DNA from: VRUE01 sp963727465
Lineage (GTDB): Bacteria > Actinomycetota > Thermoleophilia > Solirubrobacterales > 70-9
Assembly (NCBI GenBank): GCA_963727465.1
Contig: CAVSGL010000017.1
Coordinates: forward strand, 60,401-124,400
Reading direction: 5' to 3'
DNA length: 64,000 bases
Under the pieces are notes generated by a model that did not search any database, was not told the DNA's origin, and was given only the letters and a program-made list of their open reading frames with translations. Position numbers and translations under genes: made by a program. Shown here piece after piece: positions 8,857-17,161 of this stretch; positions within the stretch are counted from its first letter, which is position 1; each line of letters opens with the position of its first letter.

Positions 8857-9210
8857 TCACAGTTCGAGCACGTCCATGCGGACGACCAGGCCGCCCTCGA
8901 GGCGGTAGCGGTGGAGGACGTGGGTGTCGGATTGGACCGCGCCGGTGGCGGCGTCGCGGACCACCTGGTGGACGGTGGCCGTGACCGCCCCGTCGGAATC
9001 GCGGTCGAAGCACTCGGGGGTGACGGTGCTCGAGATCCGCTCGAACTGGCGGCGCCAGTAGCCGGCCACCGCCTCGCGGCCTCGCACCCGGCCTCCCTCC
9101 CAGGCGTTCGGCCAATCGACCTGCGGGTGCATCAGCGCCAGCGCCGCGTCGACGTCGCGCGCGTTGAAGGCCGCGTAAGCGGCGCGCAGAATGTCCTCGT
9201 CGCCGTGCAT
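8857..9210 (-). CDS. SnoaL-like / NTF2-fold protein
   Basis: The 117-residue product starts at ATG 9210. The pattern ILRAAYAAFNARDVDAALALMHPQVDW, a GREAV turn, FDRDSDGAV and a final VxRMDVLEL strand is typical of SnoaL-like NTF2-fold proteins. These are small cone-shaped domains used as isomerases, cyclases or of unknown role. No ligand can be assigned. It is transcribed away from the MBL-fold gene at 9255. Confidence 0.8.
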   Translation of the reverse strand: MHGDEDILRAAYAAFNARDVDAALALMHPQVDWPNAWEGGRVRGREAVAGYWRRQFERISSTVTPECFDRDSDGAVTATVHQVVRDAATGAVQSDTHVLHRYRLEGGLVVRMDVLEL

Positions 9211-9254
9211 GGGGGGATCGTACGACCGGGCGCCCGGCGGGTACCGTGTCTGCC

Positions 9255-9854
9255 ATGCAGGAGGTTCTCGACGGCGTCTTCCACTGGACGGCCAAGCACC
9301 CGAACATCGGGATCGATGTCGGCTGCCACTTCGTCGCCGGCTCGGGGACGGCGATCGATCCGCTGCTGCCGGCGGAGGGGATCGAGTGGTTCGACGGGCG
9401 CGACGTGCAGCGCATCGTCCTCTCCAACCGCCATCACCTGCGCCACGCGCCGCAGATCGCCGCGCGCTGCGGCTGCCCGATCCTCTGCCACGAGGCCGGC
9501 CTGCGCGAGTTCGAGGGGGGCGGGCCGCAGGTGACCGGGTTCGCCTTCGGCGAGCGCATCGCGCCGGACGTCGTCGCCCTGGAGATGGACTCGATCTGCC
9601 CCGAGGACACGGTGCTGCGAATAGAGGCCGGCGGCGGCGCCCTGCTCTTCGCCGACAGCGTGATCAGCTACGGCGGGCTCGGCTTCGTCCCCGACAACCT
9701 GATCGGCGAAGACGCCGAGGGCGTCAAGCGCCGCGTCCGCGAGCACTGCTCCGCGCTGCTCGCCGAGGACTTCGAGCACCTCCTCTTCGCCCACGGCGAA
9801 CCGCTCCTGGGCAATGGACCGGAGGCGCTGCGAGCCTTCGCGGAGGGCTCCTGA
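9255..9854 (+). CDS. MBL-fold-like protein with degenerate metal motif
   Basis: The product is 199 residues from ATG 9255 (GTG 9246 is in frame). The layout is that of a compact metallo-beta-lactamase fold: a strand-rich start, NRHHLRHAPQIA where HxHxDH is expected, LCHEAG, LFADSVISYGG and a final LLFAHGEPL. The canonical HxHxDH is replaced by HHLRH and the DxH pattern is weak, so a hydrolase activity is uncertain. It overlaps by 4 bp a CTG that would begin the broken amidase downstream. Confidence 0.65.
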   Translation: MQEVLDGVFHWTAKHPNIGIDVGCHFVAGSGTAIDPLLPAEGIEWFDGRDVQRIVLSNRHHLRHAPQIAARCGCPILCHEAGLREFEGGGPQVTGFAFGERIAPDVVALEMDSICPEDTVLRIEAGGGALLFADSVISYGGLGFVPDNLIGEDAEGVKRRVREHCSALLAEDFEHLLFAHGEPLLGNGPEALRAFAEGS

Positions 9855-10271
9855 GTCGTCGGGTCGCGGTCGCGGCGGCGTTCGCGCTGCTGGTGGTCGC
9901 AGGCGTGCCGACGCTCGTGGCGGCTGCGCCACCCGCGCGTGATCGTCGAGCACGTCGCCGTCGCCGGCAGCGTCGACGCCGTCTTCAACGCCTTCGCCCC
10001 CGACGTCACCGACCCCGAGCTGGGCGAGCTGCCGAACGTCTGCGCCCACTTCGTCGTCGGCTCCGGCGGGAGGATCGTCCAACTCGTCAACCTGCGCACC
10101 CGCTGCCGCTTCCGAATCGGCGTGCGCAACGTGATCGGCCACGCCGAGAGCCTGCGCTCTCCCTACCACCGCGAGCGCGTACCGGCCCTGCGTCGGCAGA
10201 CGCATGGCGACTGGCGCCGCAGCTCGATGCGCGTTTACCGGCGCAAGCTGCGCCGCCTCGGGGGATGCTGA
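9851..10271 (+). pseudogene. remnant of a secreted N-acetylmuramoyl-L-alanine amidase-like protein
   Basis: One frame (from about 9851) encodes a good signal peptide ending near LVAAAPPARD but has no ATG/GTG/TTG start. The mature part continues in the next frame from about 9939 (110 residues). That part has HFVVGSGGRIVQLV, VRNVIGHAES, SPYH and a terminal RRQTHGDW, which match the ends of amidase_2/PGRP-type enzymes of this group. The usual ~45 residues between these blocks are missing, with the join at RCRFRIGVRN, and the expected first metal-ligand His pair is EHV. A lost start, a frameshift near 9935 and an internal deletion together indicate a dead gene. The family comparison is from memory. 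Confidence 0.65.
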
Positions 10272-10278
10272 GCCGCGC

Positions 10279-10800
10279 CTAACCGCTGCCGGCGCCGACG
10301 CCGGCTTGAAGCTGCGCCGCGATTCCCCGCGCCCAGGCGCGGATCTCGTCCCAATCGCGGCGGTCGTGGAACTCGGGCGGGATGCCTTTGACCATCGCCT
10401 TCTCGATCGGGCCGCGCGGCTCCAGCGGCAGGCGGCCGCCGAAGACGACGTGCTCGCGGGCTCCCAGCCGCTCGACCTTCTTGACGATTTTCGGCGGCTC
10501 GGTCCAGGCCGGGTCCTGGGGCTCGTCCGGATCGCCGACCGGCCCCGAGCTGAACACCCAGAACGGCAGCTTCTCCAGTGCCTTCCCGTGGCGGCGCAGG
10601 AAGTGCTTCGCTTCGCCGCGCCAGCGTTTCATGTAGACGGCGCTGCCCAGCACGACCGCCCCGTAGGGGGCGAGATCCGTGATCTCGCCGCTGTCGAGGC
10701 AATCGACCTCGAGCCCGGAATCGCGCAGCGTCTCGGCGACCGCCGCCGCGATCTGCGCCGTGGAGCCGCGCTTGGAGGCGTGCGCGACCAGCACCTTCAT
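10279..10800 (-). CDS. flavodoxin-domain protein (HemG-like)
   Basis: The 173-residue product starts at ATG 10800. It opens with VLVAHASKRGSTAQIA, the FMN phosphate-binding loop of flavodoxin-like proteins of the menaquinone-dependent protoporphyrinogen oxidase type. The inner strand is VVLGSAVYMKRW, followed by FLRRH and FWVFSSGPVG. It probably carries FMN and serves a redox role. HemG itself is shorter in some regions, so I stop at the domain level. It is divergent from the SixA gene. Confidence 0.85.
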   Translation of the reverse strand: MKVLVAHASKRGSTAQIAAAVAETLRDSGLEVDCLDSGEITDLAPYGAVVLGSAVYMKRWRGEAKHFLRRHGKALEKLPFWVFSSGPVGDPDEPQDPAWTEPPKIVKKVERLGAREHVVFGGRLPLEPRGPIEKAMVKGIPPEFHDRRDWDEIRAWARGIAAQLQAGVGAGSG

Positions 10801-10892
10801 CGCCGCCGACGATCCCAGCTCCGACGCCAGGTTCCATCGGTGGTCTCCCGCAGCTTCGGCGCAGACGGCTGCGGACGCATAGCATCTGGTCC

Positions 10893-11345
10893 GTGATCTA
10901 CCTCCTGCGACACGGCGTCGCCGAGCGCGGCAACGGCGCCGATGCCGACCGGCGCCTCACCGCGGAGGGCAAGCGACAGTCGGAAGCCGCCGGGCGGGCG
11001 CTGGCGGTGCTGGGCGCGCCGATCGAAGCCTGCCTGACGAGCCCGAAGGCGCGGGCGGCCGAAACGGCGCAGCTCGCCTGCCGGGCGCTCGGGATCGAGC
11101 CGGAGGTCGCCGACCGGCTCGCCGGCGAGGACTTCGACGCCCTCGACCTCGCCGCCGGCCGCGGCGAGGTGATGCTGGCCGGCCACGAGCCCTCGCTCTC
11201 GAACGAGGTCGCGCGGCTCACGGGCGGCAGGGTGAAGCTGCGCAAGGGCGGCCTGGCGATCGTCGACGGGGGCGCCCTGAAGGCGCTGCTGCGGCCCGAG
11301 GACCTCGCGGCGACCGCCGCAGCGGGAAACCGAAACCCCGCCTGA
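10893..11345 (+). CDS. sixA: SixA-type phosphohistidine phosphatase
   Basis: The 150-residue product starts at GTG 10893. R6-H7-G8 near the start is the catalytic phosphohistidine motif of the histidine phosphatase superfamily. TSPKARAAETA and GHEPSLS supply the other conserved Arg and His. The size matches SixA, which removes phosphate from His-containing phosphotransfer domains. A strong hairpin follows the gene. The true substrate in this organism is unknown. Confidence 0.85.
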   Translation: MIYLLRHGVAERGNGADADRRLTAEGKRQSEAAGRALAVLGAPIEACLTSPKARAAETAQLACRALGIEPEVADRLAGEDFDALDLAAGRGEVMLAGHEPSLSNEVARLTGGRVKLRKGGLAIVDGGALKALLRPEDLAATAAAGNRNPA

Positions 11346-11378
11346 ACCGATCCCCGAGGGCTTTACCAGTACCGAGTG

Positions 11379-11424
11379 GTGCCCCGGCCGCTCATGGGAG
11401 GTGAAGCGGCCGGGGCACGTTATT
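11379..11424 (+). terminator. intrinsic terminator after sixA-like gene
   Basis: A perfect 14-bp stem (GTGCCCCGGCCGCT at 11379-11392 with its complement at 11405-11418) has a 12-base loop and is followed by GTTATTT. This is a strong terminator-like hairpin 33 bp after the sixA stop. Confidence 0.75.
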
Positions 11425-11540
11425 TGCGAACGATATCCCGCTCGCAGTTTGTTGTCTATCAGACACTTTGGCACTTGGAAAGGCAAATCGGCCAAATCCA
11501 GCGCATCGTTCGCGGAATTTTCCGCAAATACGGGATATCA
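11421..11540. other. AT-richer intergenic stretch with several mutually complementary segments
   Basis: Between the sixA terminator and the SDR gene at 11705 (about 360 bp without a gene) the sequence is clearly richer in A+T than its surroundings. The segment 11421-11440 is complementary in pieces to later segments: TATTTGCG 11421-11428 with 11523-11530, GCGAACGAT 11426-11434 with 11505-11513, and GATATCCCG 11432-11440 with 11531-11539. A TGTCT/AGACA mini-hairpin lies between. The helices compete or cross, so alternative folds are possible. The rest (11541-11690) shows only the ribosome site region of the next gene. Confidence 0.45.
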
Positions 11541-11704
11541 ATCCGCTGCCACAGAACAGCAGGGACACTCATTTAAGTCAATAACGGGCATGTACCCGAT
11601 CCGTCAGGCAAAAGGCGGGCCGATTGGCCAGTCGGCCAGGACGATCTCTTTCCTTGTAGCCTCCGCGGCCGACTTCACGACACCATAAGGAGAGCGGAGA
11701 ACCG

Positions 11705-12535
11705 ATGGGACTTCTCGATGGGAAAGCGGCGATCGTCACCGGCTCGGCCCGGGGCATCGGCCGGGCGACCGCAGAGCTGTTCGTCAGCGAGGGAGCGAAG
11801 GTGCTGATCAACGACCTCGACGCCGACGTCGCCGAGCAGGCGGCGGGCGAGATCGACGGCGAGACGGCTGTCTTCGGCGGCGACCTGACCAAGGAGGGCG
11901 CCGCGGACGAGCTGGTCAAGGCGGGGGTCGACGCCTTCGGGGCGATCGACGTCGTCGTCAACAACGCCGGCTACACCTGGGACAGCGTCGCCCACCGGAT
12001 GACCGACGAGCAGTTCCAGGCGATGCTCGACATCCACACCGTCGTGCCGTTTCGCGTCGCGCGGGCGATGGCCCCGCACTGGCGCGAGGCCGCCAAGGCG
12101 GAGATGGGCGAGGGCAAGGAGGTCTTCCGCAAGCTGATCAACATCTCCTCGACCTCGGGCACGATGGGCAACGCCGGCCAGGTCAACTACTCGGCGGCGA
12201 AGATGGCCGTCGTCGGCCTGACCAAAACCCTCGCCAAGGAGTGGGGCCAGTTCAAGATCAACGTCAACGCGGTCGCCTTCGGCTTCGTCGAAACCCGCCT
12301 CACCGCGGCCAAGGAGGAGGGCGGCGAGATGACCGCGCCCGGCGGCGAGAAGATCGAGCTCGGCATCCCCGAGCAGATGCGGGCGATGGCCTCGGCGATC
12401 ATCCCGCTCGGCCGCCCGGCGACCCCCGAGGAGGCCTCGGGCCCGGTGCTCTTCCTCGCCTCCCCGCTGGCCAACTACGTGCACGGCCAGGTCCTGAACG
12501 TCACGGGTGGCATGTTCGGCGGGATGTACACGTAA
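11705..12535 (+). CDS. short-chain dehydrogenase/reductase (FabG-like)
   Basis: The 276-residue product starts at ATG 11705, with GGAGA four bases upstream. The Rossmann motif TGSARGIG lies at about 13-20, NNAG near 90, and the catalytic Ser and YSAAK (about 163-167) are intact. The end LNVTGGMFGGMYT fits classical SDRs. Reduction or oxidation of a 3-oxo/3-hydroxyacyl substrate with NAD(P) is likely; the actual substrate is unknown. It is followed 20 bp later by a Ddn-type gene, probably in one operon. Confidence 0.87.
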   Translation: MGLLDGKAAIVTGSARGIGRATAELFVSEGAKVLINDLDADVAEQAAGEIDGETAVFGGDLTKEGAADELVKAGVDAFGAIDVVVNNAGYTWDSVAHRMTDEQFQAMLDIHTVVPFRVARAMAPHWREAAKAEMGEGKEVFRKLINISSTSGTMGNAGQVNYSAAKMAVVGLTKTLAKEWGQFKINVNAVAFGFVETRLTAAKEEGGEMTAPGGEKIELGIPEQMRAMASAIIPLGRPATPEEASGPVLFLASPLANYVHGQVLNVTGGMFGGMYT

Positions 12536-12555
12536 GGCGCTGCCCTCACAGCGCT

Positions 12556-13008
12556 ATGAGCTATCTGGATCTCGCCGACAAGACCTGGCCGCTTCTGTGG
12601 CGCGGCATGCGGTTCCACACGTTCGTGTACCGGGCGACGGGCGGCCGGGTCGGGCACAGCCTGCCGGGCTCGCCGATCCGCGTGCTGCTGCTCGACCACG
12701 TCGGGGCGAAGAGCGGCAAGCTGCGCACCGCTCCGCTGCTCTACGTGCGTGACGGAGAGGATCTCGTCCTGGTCGCCTCGAAAGGCGGCTATCCCAAGCA
12801 TCCGGCGTGGTTCCACAACCTGATGGCCAATCCCGACACCGAGGTCCAGGTCGGCTCCGAGCGCCTGCCCGTCCATGCCCGCCTGGCGAAGCCCGAGGAG
12901 CGCGAGCGCCTCTGGGCCAAGGCCGTCGCGTCCTACCGCGGTTACGAGGACTACCAGGAGCGCAGCAAAGGGCGCGAAATCCCCCTGGTGATCCTGGAAC
13001 CGACCTGA
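12556..13008 (+). CDS. deazaflavin (F420)-dependent nitroreductase/quinone reductase, Ddn family
   Basis: The 150-residue product starts at ATG 12556. The pattern GxPIRVLLLDHVGAKSGKLRTAPLLY, then VASKGGYPKHPAWFHNLMANP and VHARLAKPEERERLW is characteristic of the Ddn/DUF385 family of F420H2-dependent reductases, known mainly from actinobacteria. It implies that the cell makes F420. It sits directly behind the SDR gene at 11705. The substrate is unknown. Confidence 0.9.
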   Translation: MSYLDLADKTWPLLWRGMRFHTFVYRATGGRVGHSLPGSPIRVLLLDHVGAKSGKLRTAPLLYVRDGEDLVLVASKGGYPKHPAWFHNLMANPDTEVQVGSERLPVHARLAKPEERERLWAKAVASYRGYEDYQERSKGREIPLVILEPT

Positions 13009-13101
13009 CGAGTCGGAGGAGACGTCAGGCAAGGACGCAGGAAGCGTGGCGTGCTCTGCACGCGAGCGACCGAGGACGCCGCCTGGCGGCTTCTCCGGCC
13101 G

Positions 13102-13947
13102 TCAGCGGCGCTGCTCGGCGACCGGCTCGCCTCCCTCGGCGATCGCCTCGGGCGGCCACGGACCGGCCCAGTTGTCGCGGGCGCCGTCGATCGTGATCGT
13201 CGTGCCGGAGACGAAGTCGCCTGCCGGCGAGGCGAGGTAGGCGACCAGCCAGGCCATCTCCTCGGCGCGGCCGGCGCGGCCGAGCGGGATCGAGCGCTCG
13301 AGGTTGTCGACGACGACCTGCGGATACTTGGTCAGCAGCGTCTCCGTCGCGAACTGGCCGGCGGCCAGCGCGCAGGTCCTGATCCCGAAGCGGGCCCACT
13401 CGACCGCCAGCGTCCGCATCATGTTCTCGACCGCGGCACGGGCGGCGCCGGAGTGGACCATGCCGGGCATCCCGTTGTGCGGCGAGAGCGTCACGCTCAG
13501 CACCTTGCCGCCGCCCTGCGGGATGAAGGCCTTGGTCGCGGCCGCGTGGGTCATCAGCCAGGTGCCCTGGACGTTCAGCTCGATCACGGTGCGGAAGCCT
13601 TTCGGCGTGATCGCCTCGGCCGGGCTGAGGAACTGGCCGCCGGCGTTGTTGACGAGCAGGTCGAGGCGCTCGTGCCGACCGAGCAGGTTGTCGAAGAGCC
13701 GCTCGACCGCCTGCTCGTCGCGGATGTCGAGCGCTTCGCGCTCGAACGAGCCGGCGTGCCCGGCGGCGAGCGCGGCCGTCTCGGCCAACGGCTCCTCGCG
13801 GCGGCCGCAGCCGACGACGACCGCCCCGAGCCGGACCAGCTCGAGCGCCGTCTCCCGCCCGAGGCCGCTGCCGGCGCCGGAGACGACGCACACCTGCCCC
13901 TCGAGCAGGCCGTCCCTGAAGATGCGCGAATCGCTCCTTTCAGTCAC
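13102..13947 (-). CDS. SDR, trans-2-enoyl-CoA reductase (PECR)-like
   Basis: The 281-residue product starts at ATG 13947. The cofactor motif is SGAGSGLGRETA, with NNAGGQF and a catalytic region GMVHSGAARAAVENM in place of YxxxK. This HSGAAR arrangement is what I recall from peroxisomal trans-2-enoyl-CoA reductases, and the C-terminal DGARDNWAGPW fits that branch as well. NADPH-dependent reduction of a 2-enoyl-CoA is the likely reaction. It is convergent with the Ddn-type gene; the 93-bp gap has a weak CGTGC/GCACG hairpin. Confidence 0.82.
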   Translation of the reverse strand: MTERSDSRIFRDGLLEGQVCVVSGAGSGLGRETALELVRLGAVVVGCGRREEPLAETAALAAGHAGSFEREALDIRDEQAVERLFDNLLGRHERLDLLVNNAGGQFLSPAEAITPKGFRTVIELNVQGTWLMTHAAATKAFIPQGGGKVLSVTLSPHNGMPGMVHSGAARAAVENMMRTLAVEWARFGIRTCALAAGQFATETLLTKYPQVVVDNLERSIPLGRAGRAEEMAWLVAYLASPAGDFVSGTTITIDGARDNWAGPWPPEAIAEGGEPVAEQRR

Positions 13948-13994
13948 CCGAGGCAGCCTATAGCCGACCCCGGGCCGGGTAATGTCAGCCGGCG

Positions 13995-14906
13995 ATGAAG
14001 GTGCACGTGGAGGCGAAACCGCTGCACGAGCCGCTGGCCGGAGGCACGCGCGGGGCGTCGGTGAGCGTCGAGCCGCTGATCGCGGGCCACGTCACCTGGC
14101 CGCTGCCGATGATGGAGCGCCCGGGCGGGCGGCTGGAGACGCTGAAGCTGCTGCGCGCCCTGCTCGGCGGCAAGCCGCCGACCGTGGTCCCGGTGCCCGC
14201 CTACCTGATCCGCCACCCGAGCGCCGGCGCGATCCTCGTCGACACCGGCCTGCACCCGTCGATCGCGACCGACGGCCAAGAGAACTTCGGCGGCCTCGCC
14301 GCCCGCTTCGGCAAGCCCGCGCTGAACGCGGGCGAAGACGTGCCGGCCCAGCTGCGCGCCCGCGAGCTCAGCCCCGGCGAGATCCCGATCGTCGTGATGA
14401 CCCACCTGCACCTCGACCACGCCTCGGCGATCTCCGAGTTCCCCAACTCGACCTTCGTCGTCAGCGAGGTCGAGTGGAAGGCGGCGACCGTGGGGCCGAA
14501 ACCGCTGCTCAACGGGTACCGCCGCGCCCACTTCGACTACGCCTTCGACTACCGCACGGTCGACTTCGACCGCGGCGGCATCGACTCATACGCCAGCTTC
14601 GCCCGCTGCTTCGACCTCTTCGGCGACGGCTCGATCCGCCTCGCCTACACGCCCGGGCACAGCGCCGGCCACGTCTCGGTGATCGCCCGCCTCGCCGAGC
14701 GCGACTTCGTGATCGGCGGCGACGTCGTCTACACCGAGGGCCAGCTCGAGGGCAGCGCGCCGCTCGCCCCGCGCCCCTTCGACGAGCACAACTACCGGCG
14801 CTCGATCCAGGAGCTGCGGCTGTTCCGGCGCGAGTACCCGAACGCGATCGTCACGCCGGGGCACGATCCGGGCTTCTTCGAGAAGCTCGGCGAGCGTTAC
14901 TCCTAG
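13995..14906 (+). CDS. MBL-fold hydrolase, AHL-lactonase-like
   Basis: The 303-residue product starts at ATG 13995. The zinc motif HLHLDH (137-142) is complete, with TPGHSAGH, GGDVVYT and TPGHDPGF supplying the remaining ligands. Length and the VPAYLIRHPSAGAILVDTG start match the N-acyl homoserine lactonase/AttM-like branch. Quorum quenching is possible, but a general lactone or thioester substrate is equally likely. Its last 56 bp overlap the convergent plsC-like gene. Confidence 0.82.
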   Translation: MKVHVEAKPLHEPLAGGTRGASVSVEPLIAGHVTWPLPMMERPGGRLETLKLLRALLGGKPPTVVPVPAYLIRHPSAGAILVDTGLHPSIATDGQENFGGLAARFGKPALNAGEDVPAQLRARELSPGEIPIVVMTHLHLDHASAISEFPNSTFVVSEVEWKAATVGPKPLLNGYRRAHFDYAFDYRTVDFDRGGIDSYASFARCFDLFGDGSIRLAYTPGHSAGHVSVIARLAERDFVIGGDVVYTEGQLEGSAPLAPRPFDEHNYRRSIQELRLFRREYPNAIVTPGHDPGFFEKLGERYS

Positions 14907-15594
14907 CCAGCCCCTCGTACATCTTGCGCACCTGACCGAAGATCTCGGTCGCGACCTCCTGCTGGCGCTCGCGGCTGGGCGCCCGCTCGAGCGGGAAGCT
15001 GAGCGGCTCGCCGAACTCGACCGTGACCTTGGGAAAGCGCAGGCGCTTCCAGCGCCGCACCTTGGCCGAGCCGTGGACGGCGACCGGAACGACCGGCGCG
15101 CCCGACTCCAGCGCCAGCCGGCCGACGCCGCGTTTGGGCTCGCCGAGCTCGCCGCTGCGCGAGCGGCCGCCCTCGGCGTAGATCAGCAGCATCTCACCCT
15201 GGCCGAGCACCTCGAAGGCGGTTTCGAACGCCTTCTCGTCGTGCTGGCCGCGGCGGATCGGGATCACGCCGCCGACCTTGTAGATGTAGGTGAGGACGGG
15301 GGGCCCGAACATCTGCGATTTGGCCAGGAAGCGGATCCTGCGCCGCAGGAAGAGACCGATGAAGAAGTGGTCCATCTGGCTGAAGTGATTCGGCGCGAGG
15401 ATCAGCGGGCCGTCCTTGGGCACGTTCTCGCGGCCGATCGCCCGCACCCGGTAGATCAGCAGCGTCGGCAGGGTGACGAGGATGCGGACGAAGGTGTAGG
15501 TCCAGCCGGCGCCCTTCAGCGCCGCCTCGTGGAACTGGTCGAAGTAGGACGCCGGACGGTCGTCCTTGTAGACCTGTGGCTTGATGTCGGACAT
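14851..15594 (-). CDS. plsC: 1-acyl-sn-glycerol-3-phosphate acyltransferase (PlsC-like)
   Basis: The 247-residue product starts at ATG 15594. The acyltransferase motifs are present: NHFSQMD with H70-x4-D75 (catalytic), the GGVIPIRRG block and EGGRSRSG (141-148). A hydrophobic segment at about 33-48 would anchor it at the membrane. It should acylate lysophosphatidic acid in phospholipid synthesis. It is downstream of glpK on the same strand, consistent with a glycerolipid link, though the palindrome at 15667-15711 lies between them. The basic C-terminal tail (about 230-247) is encoded in the overlap with the MBL gene. Confidence 0.88.
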   Translation of the reverse strand: MSDIKPQVYKDDRPASYFDQFHEAALKGAGWTYTFVRILVTLPTLLIYRVRAIGRENVPKDGPLILAPNHFSQMDHFFIGLFLRRRIRFLAKSQMFGPPVLTYIYKVGGVIPIRRGQHDEKAFETAFEVLGQGEMLLIYAEGGRSRSGELGEPKRGVGRLALESGAPVVPVAVHGSAKVRRWKRLRFPKVTVEFGEPLSFPLERAPSRERQQEVATEIFGQVRKMYEGLARSNARRASRRSPDRAPA

Positions 15595-15666
15595 GTGCGG
15601 GGAACGGCCCGGGGCCGTCGCCCCTGCTACCCCCTGCGCGCGCAGCGGTTACGCGAACCCCCCACC

Positions 15667-15711
15667 CGCGGTCGAGGTTATCTTCGCTATGCGGTGAAAA
15701 CCTCGACCGCG
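15667..15711. repeat. 45-bp palindromic element, copy 2 (after glpK stop)
   Basis: The arms are 15667-15679 and 15699-15711 (13 bp perfect, more with mismatches), with CGCTATGCG at the centre. It begins one base after the glpK stop (15713-15715 on the minus strand), so it is the first thing transcribed after the coding end. Confidence 0.9.
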
Positions 15712-15712
15712 C

Positions 15713-17161
15713 TCAGCGGGACCAGCCGCGGGAGCGGTCCACGGCCCGGTGCCAGTCCGAAAGCAGCGCCTCGCGCTCCGCGGCGTCCATCCGCGGCTCG
15801 TAGCGGGCCGCCTCGCGCCACATCGCGGCGACCTCGGCGGCGCTCCAGCGCCCGCTCGCGATCCCGGCCAGGTAGGCGGCGCCGAGCGCCGTCGTCTCGG
15901 CCACCTCGGGCACGACCACCGGCACGCCGAGCACGTCGGCCTGGAACTGCATCAGCCAGGCGTTGGCGACGGCGCCGCCGTCGGCCTTGAGCTCTCCGAG
16001 GCGCTCGCCGGCGGCCGCCTCCTCGGCGCGTACGGCGTCGACCGCCTGGTAGGCGATCGCCTCGAGCGCCGCGCGCGCCAGGTGGGCACGGCCGCTGCCG
16101 CGGGTGAGACCGACGATCGTGCCGCGCGCATACGGATCCCAGTGGGGCGAGCCGAGCCCGGTAAGCGCCGGCACGAAGTAGACGCCGTCGTTGCCCTCGA
16201 GCGAGGCGGCAAGCGCCTCGCTCTCGCCCGCGTCGGCGATGAGGCCGAGCCCGTCCCGCAGCCACTGGAGAGCCGCGCCGGTGACGAAGATCGAGGCCTC
16301 CAGCGCGTAGACGGGCCGGCCGGCGGTCCCGCAGGCAACCGTGGCAAGCAGGCCATCGCCCGGCTCGGGCACGTCGGCGCCGGTGTTGAGCAGGACAAAG
16401 CTGCCGGTGCCGTAGGTGTTCTTGGCGCTGCCCGCCTCATGGCAGGCCTGGCCGAAGAGCGCCGCCTGCTGGTCGCCGGCGAGCGCCGCGACCGGGACCT
16501 CGCCGCCGAACTCCGTCGTCGTGCCGTAGACGTGCGCCGACGGCAGCGGCTCGGGGAGTTGCCCGGGATCGACGCCGAGCAATCCGCAGAGCTCCGCGTC
16601 CCAGGCGAGCTCGTGGATGTCGAAGAGCAGCGTGCGCGAGGCGTTCGTGTGGTCGGTGGCGTGGCGGCCGGTGAGCTTGAACAGCAGCCAGGAGTCGATC
16701 GTGCCGAAGGCGGCGCCCTCCGGCAATCCGGCGTTGCGCTGTAGCCACTCGATCTTCGTGCCGGAGAAGTAGGGGTCAAGGACGAGCCCGGTGCGCTCGC
16801 GCACGAGCGGCTCGTGCCCGGCCGCGTGCAGCTCGTCGCAGCGGGCGGCGGTGCGACGGTCCTGCCAGACCAGCGCCCGGTGCAGGGGCTCGCCCGTGGC
16901 CGGGTCCCAGGCGACGACGGTCTCGCGCTGGTTGGCGATCCCGATCGCGTCCAGCTCGGCTCCGCCGACGCCGGCGTCGGCGATCGCCTCGCCGGCGACC
17001 CGCCGCGTCACCTCCCAGATCTCCCCCGCATCGTGCTCGACCCAGCCCGGCCGCGGGAAGTGCTGCTCGAACTCGGAGTAGGACCGCCCGGCGACCTTCC
17101 CCTCTCCGTCGAAGACGAGACAGGTGCTCCCGGTCGTGCCCTGATCGATCGCGAGGATCAT
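15713..17161 (-). CDS. glpK: glycerol kinase
   Basis: The 482-residue product starts at ATG 17161. It matches FGGY-family glycerol kinase from end to end: AIDQGTTGSTCLVFD at the N-terminal phosphate loop, GIANQRETVVAWD, GEPLHRALVWQDRRT, GTIDSWLLFKLTG, HTNASRTLLFDI, then GDQQAALFGQ, NTYGTGSFVLLNTG, FVPALTGLGSPHWDP and KADGGAVANAWLMQFQADVL. It phosphorylates glycerol to glycerol-3-phosphate using ATP. The stop codon lies one base from the palindromic element copy 2. Confidence 0.96.
   Translation of the reverse strand: MILAIDQGTTGSTCLVFDGEGKVAGRSYSEFEQHFPRPGWVEHDAGEIWEVTRRVAGEAIADAGVGGAELDAIGIANQRETVVAWDPATGEPLHRALVWQDRRTAARCDELHAAGHEPLVRERTGLVLDPYFSGTKIEWLQRNAGLPEGAAFGTIDSWLLFKLTGRHATDHTNASRTLLFDIHELAWDAELCGLLGVDPGQLPEPLPSAHVYGTTTEFGGEVPVAALAGDQQAALFGQACHEAGSAKNTYGTGSFVLLNTGADVPEPGDGLLATVACGTAGRPVYALEASIFVTGAALQWLRDGLGLIADAGESEALAASLEGNDGVYFVPALTGLGSPHWDPYARGTIVGLTRGSGRAHLARAALEAIAYQAVDAVRAEEAAAGERLGELKADGGAVANAWLMQFQADVLGVPVVVPEVAETTALGAAYLAGIASGRWSAAEVAAMWREAARYEPRMDAAEREALLSDWHRAVDRSRGWSR

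Noticed and set aside
11376..11688. Two short open frames (66 and 95 codons) in the intergenic region before the SDR gene
   Set aside because: They begin inside the sixA terminator hairpin, have no ribosome site and no protein-like composition.
13421..13436. Single CTCGACCGCGG-like half sites elsewhere (also near 51615 and 61006), possible further palindromic elements
   Set aside because: The second arm is missing in each case and the half site is explained by ordinary codons for Leu/Ser-Thr-Ala in this GC-rich DNA.
13102..13947. SDR lacking the YxxxK active site, first taken as an inactive enzyme
   Set aside because: The HSGAAR arrangement and the DNW-containing C-terminus match what I recall for trans-2-enoyl-CoA reductases of the PECR type, so it is probably a normal member of that branch.
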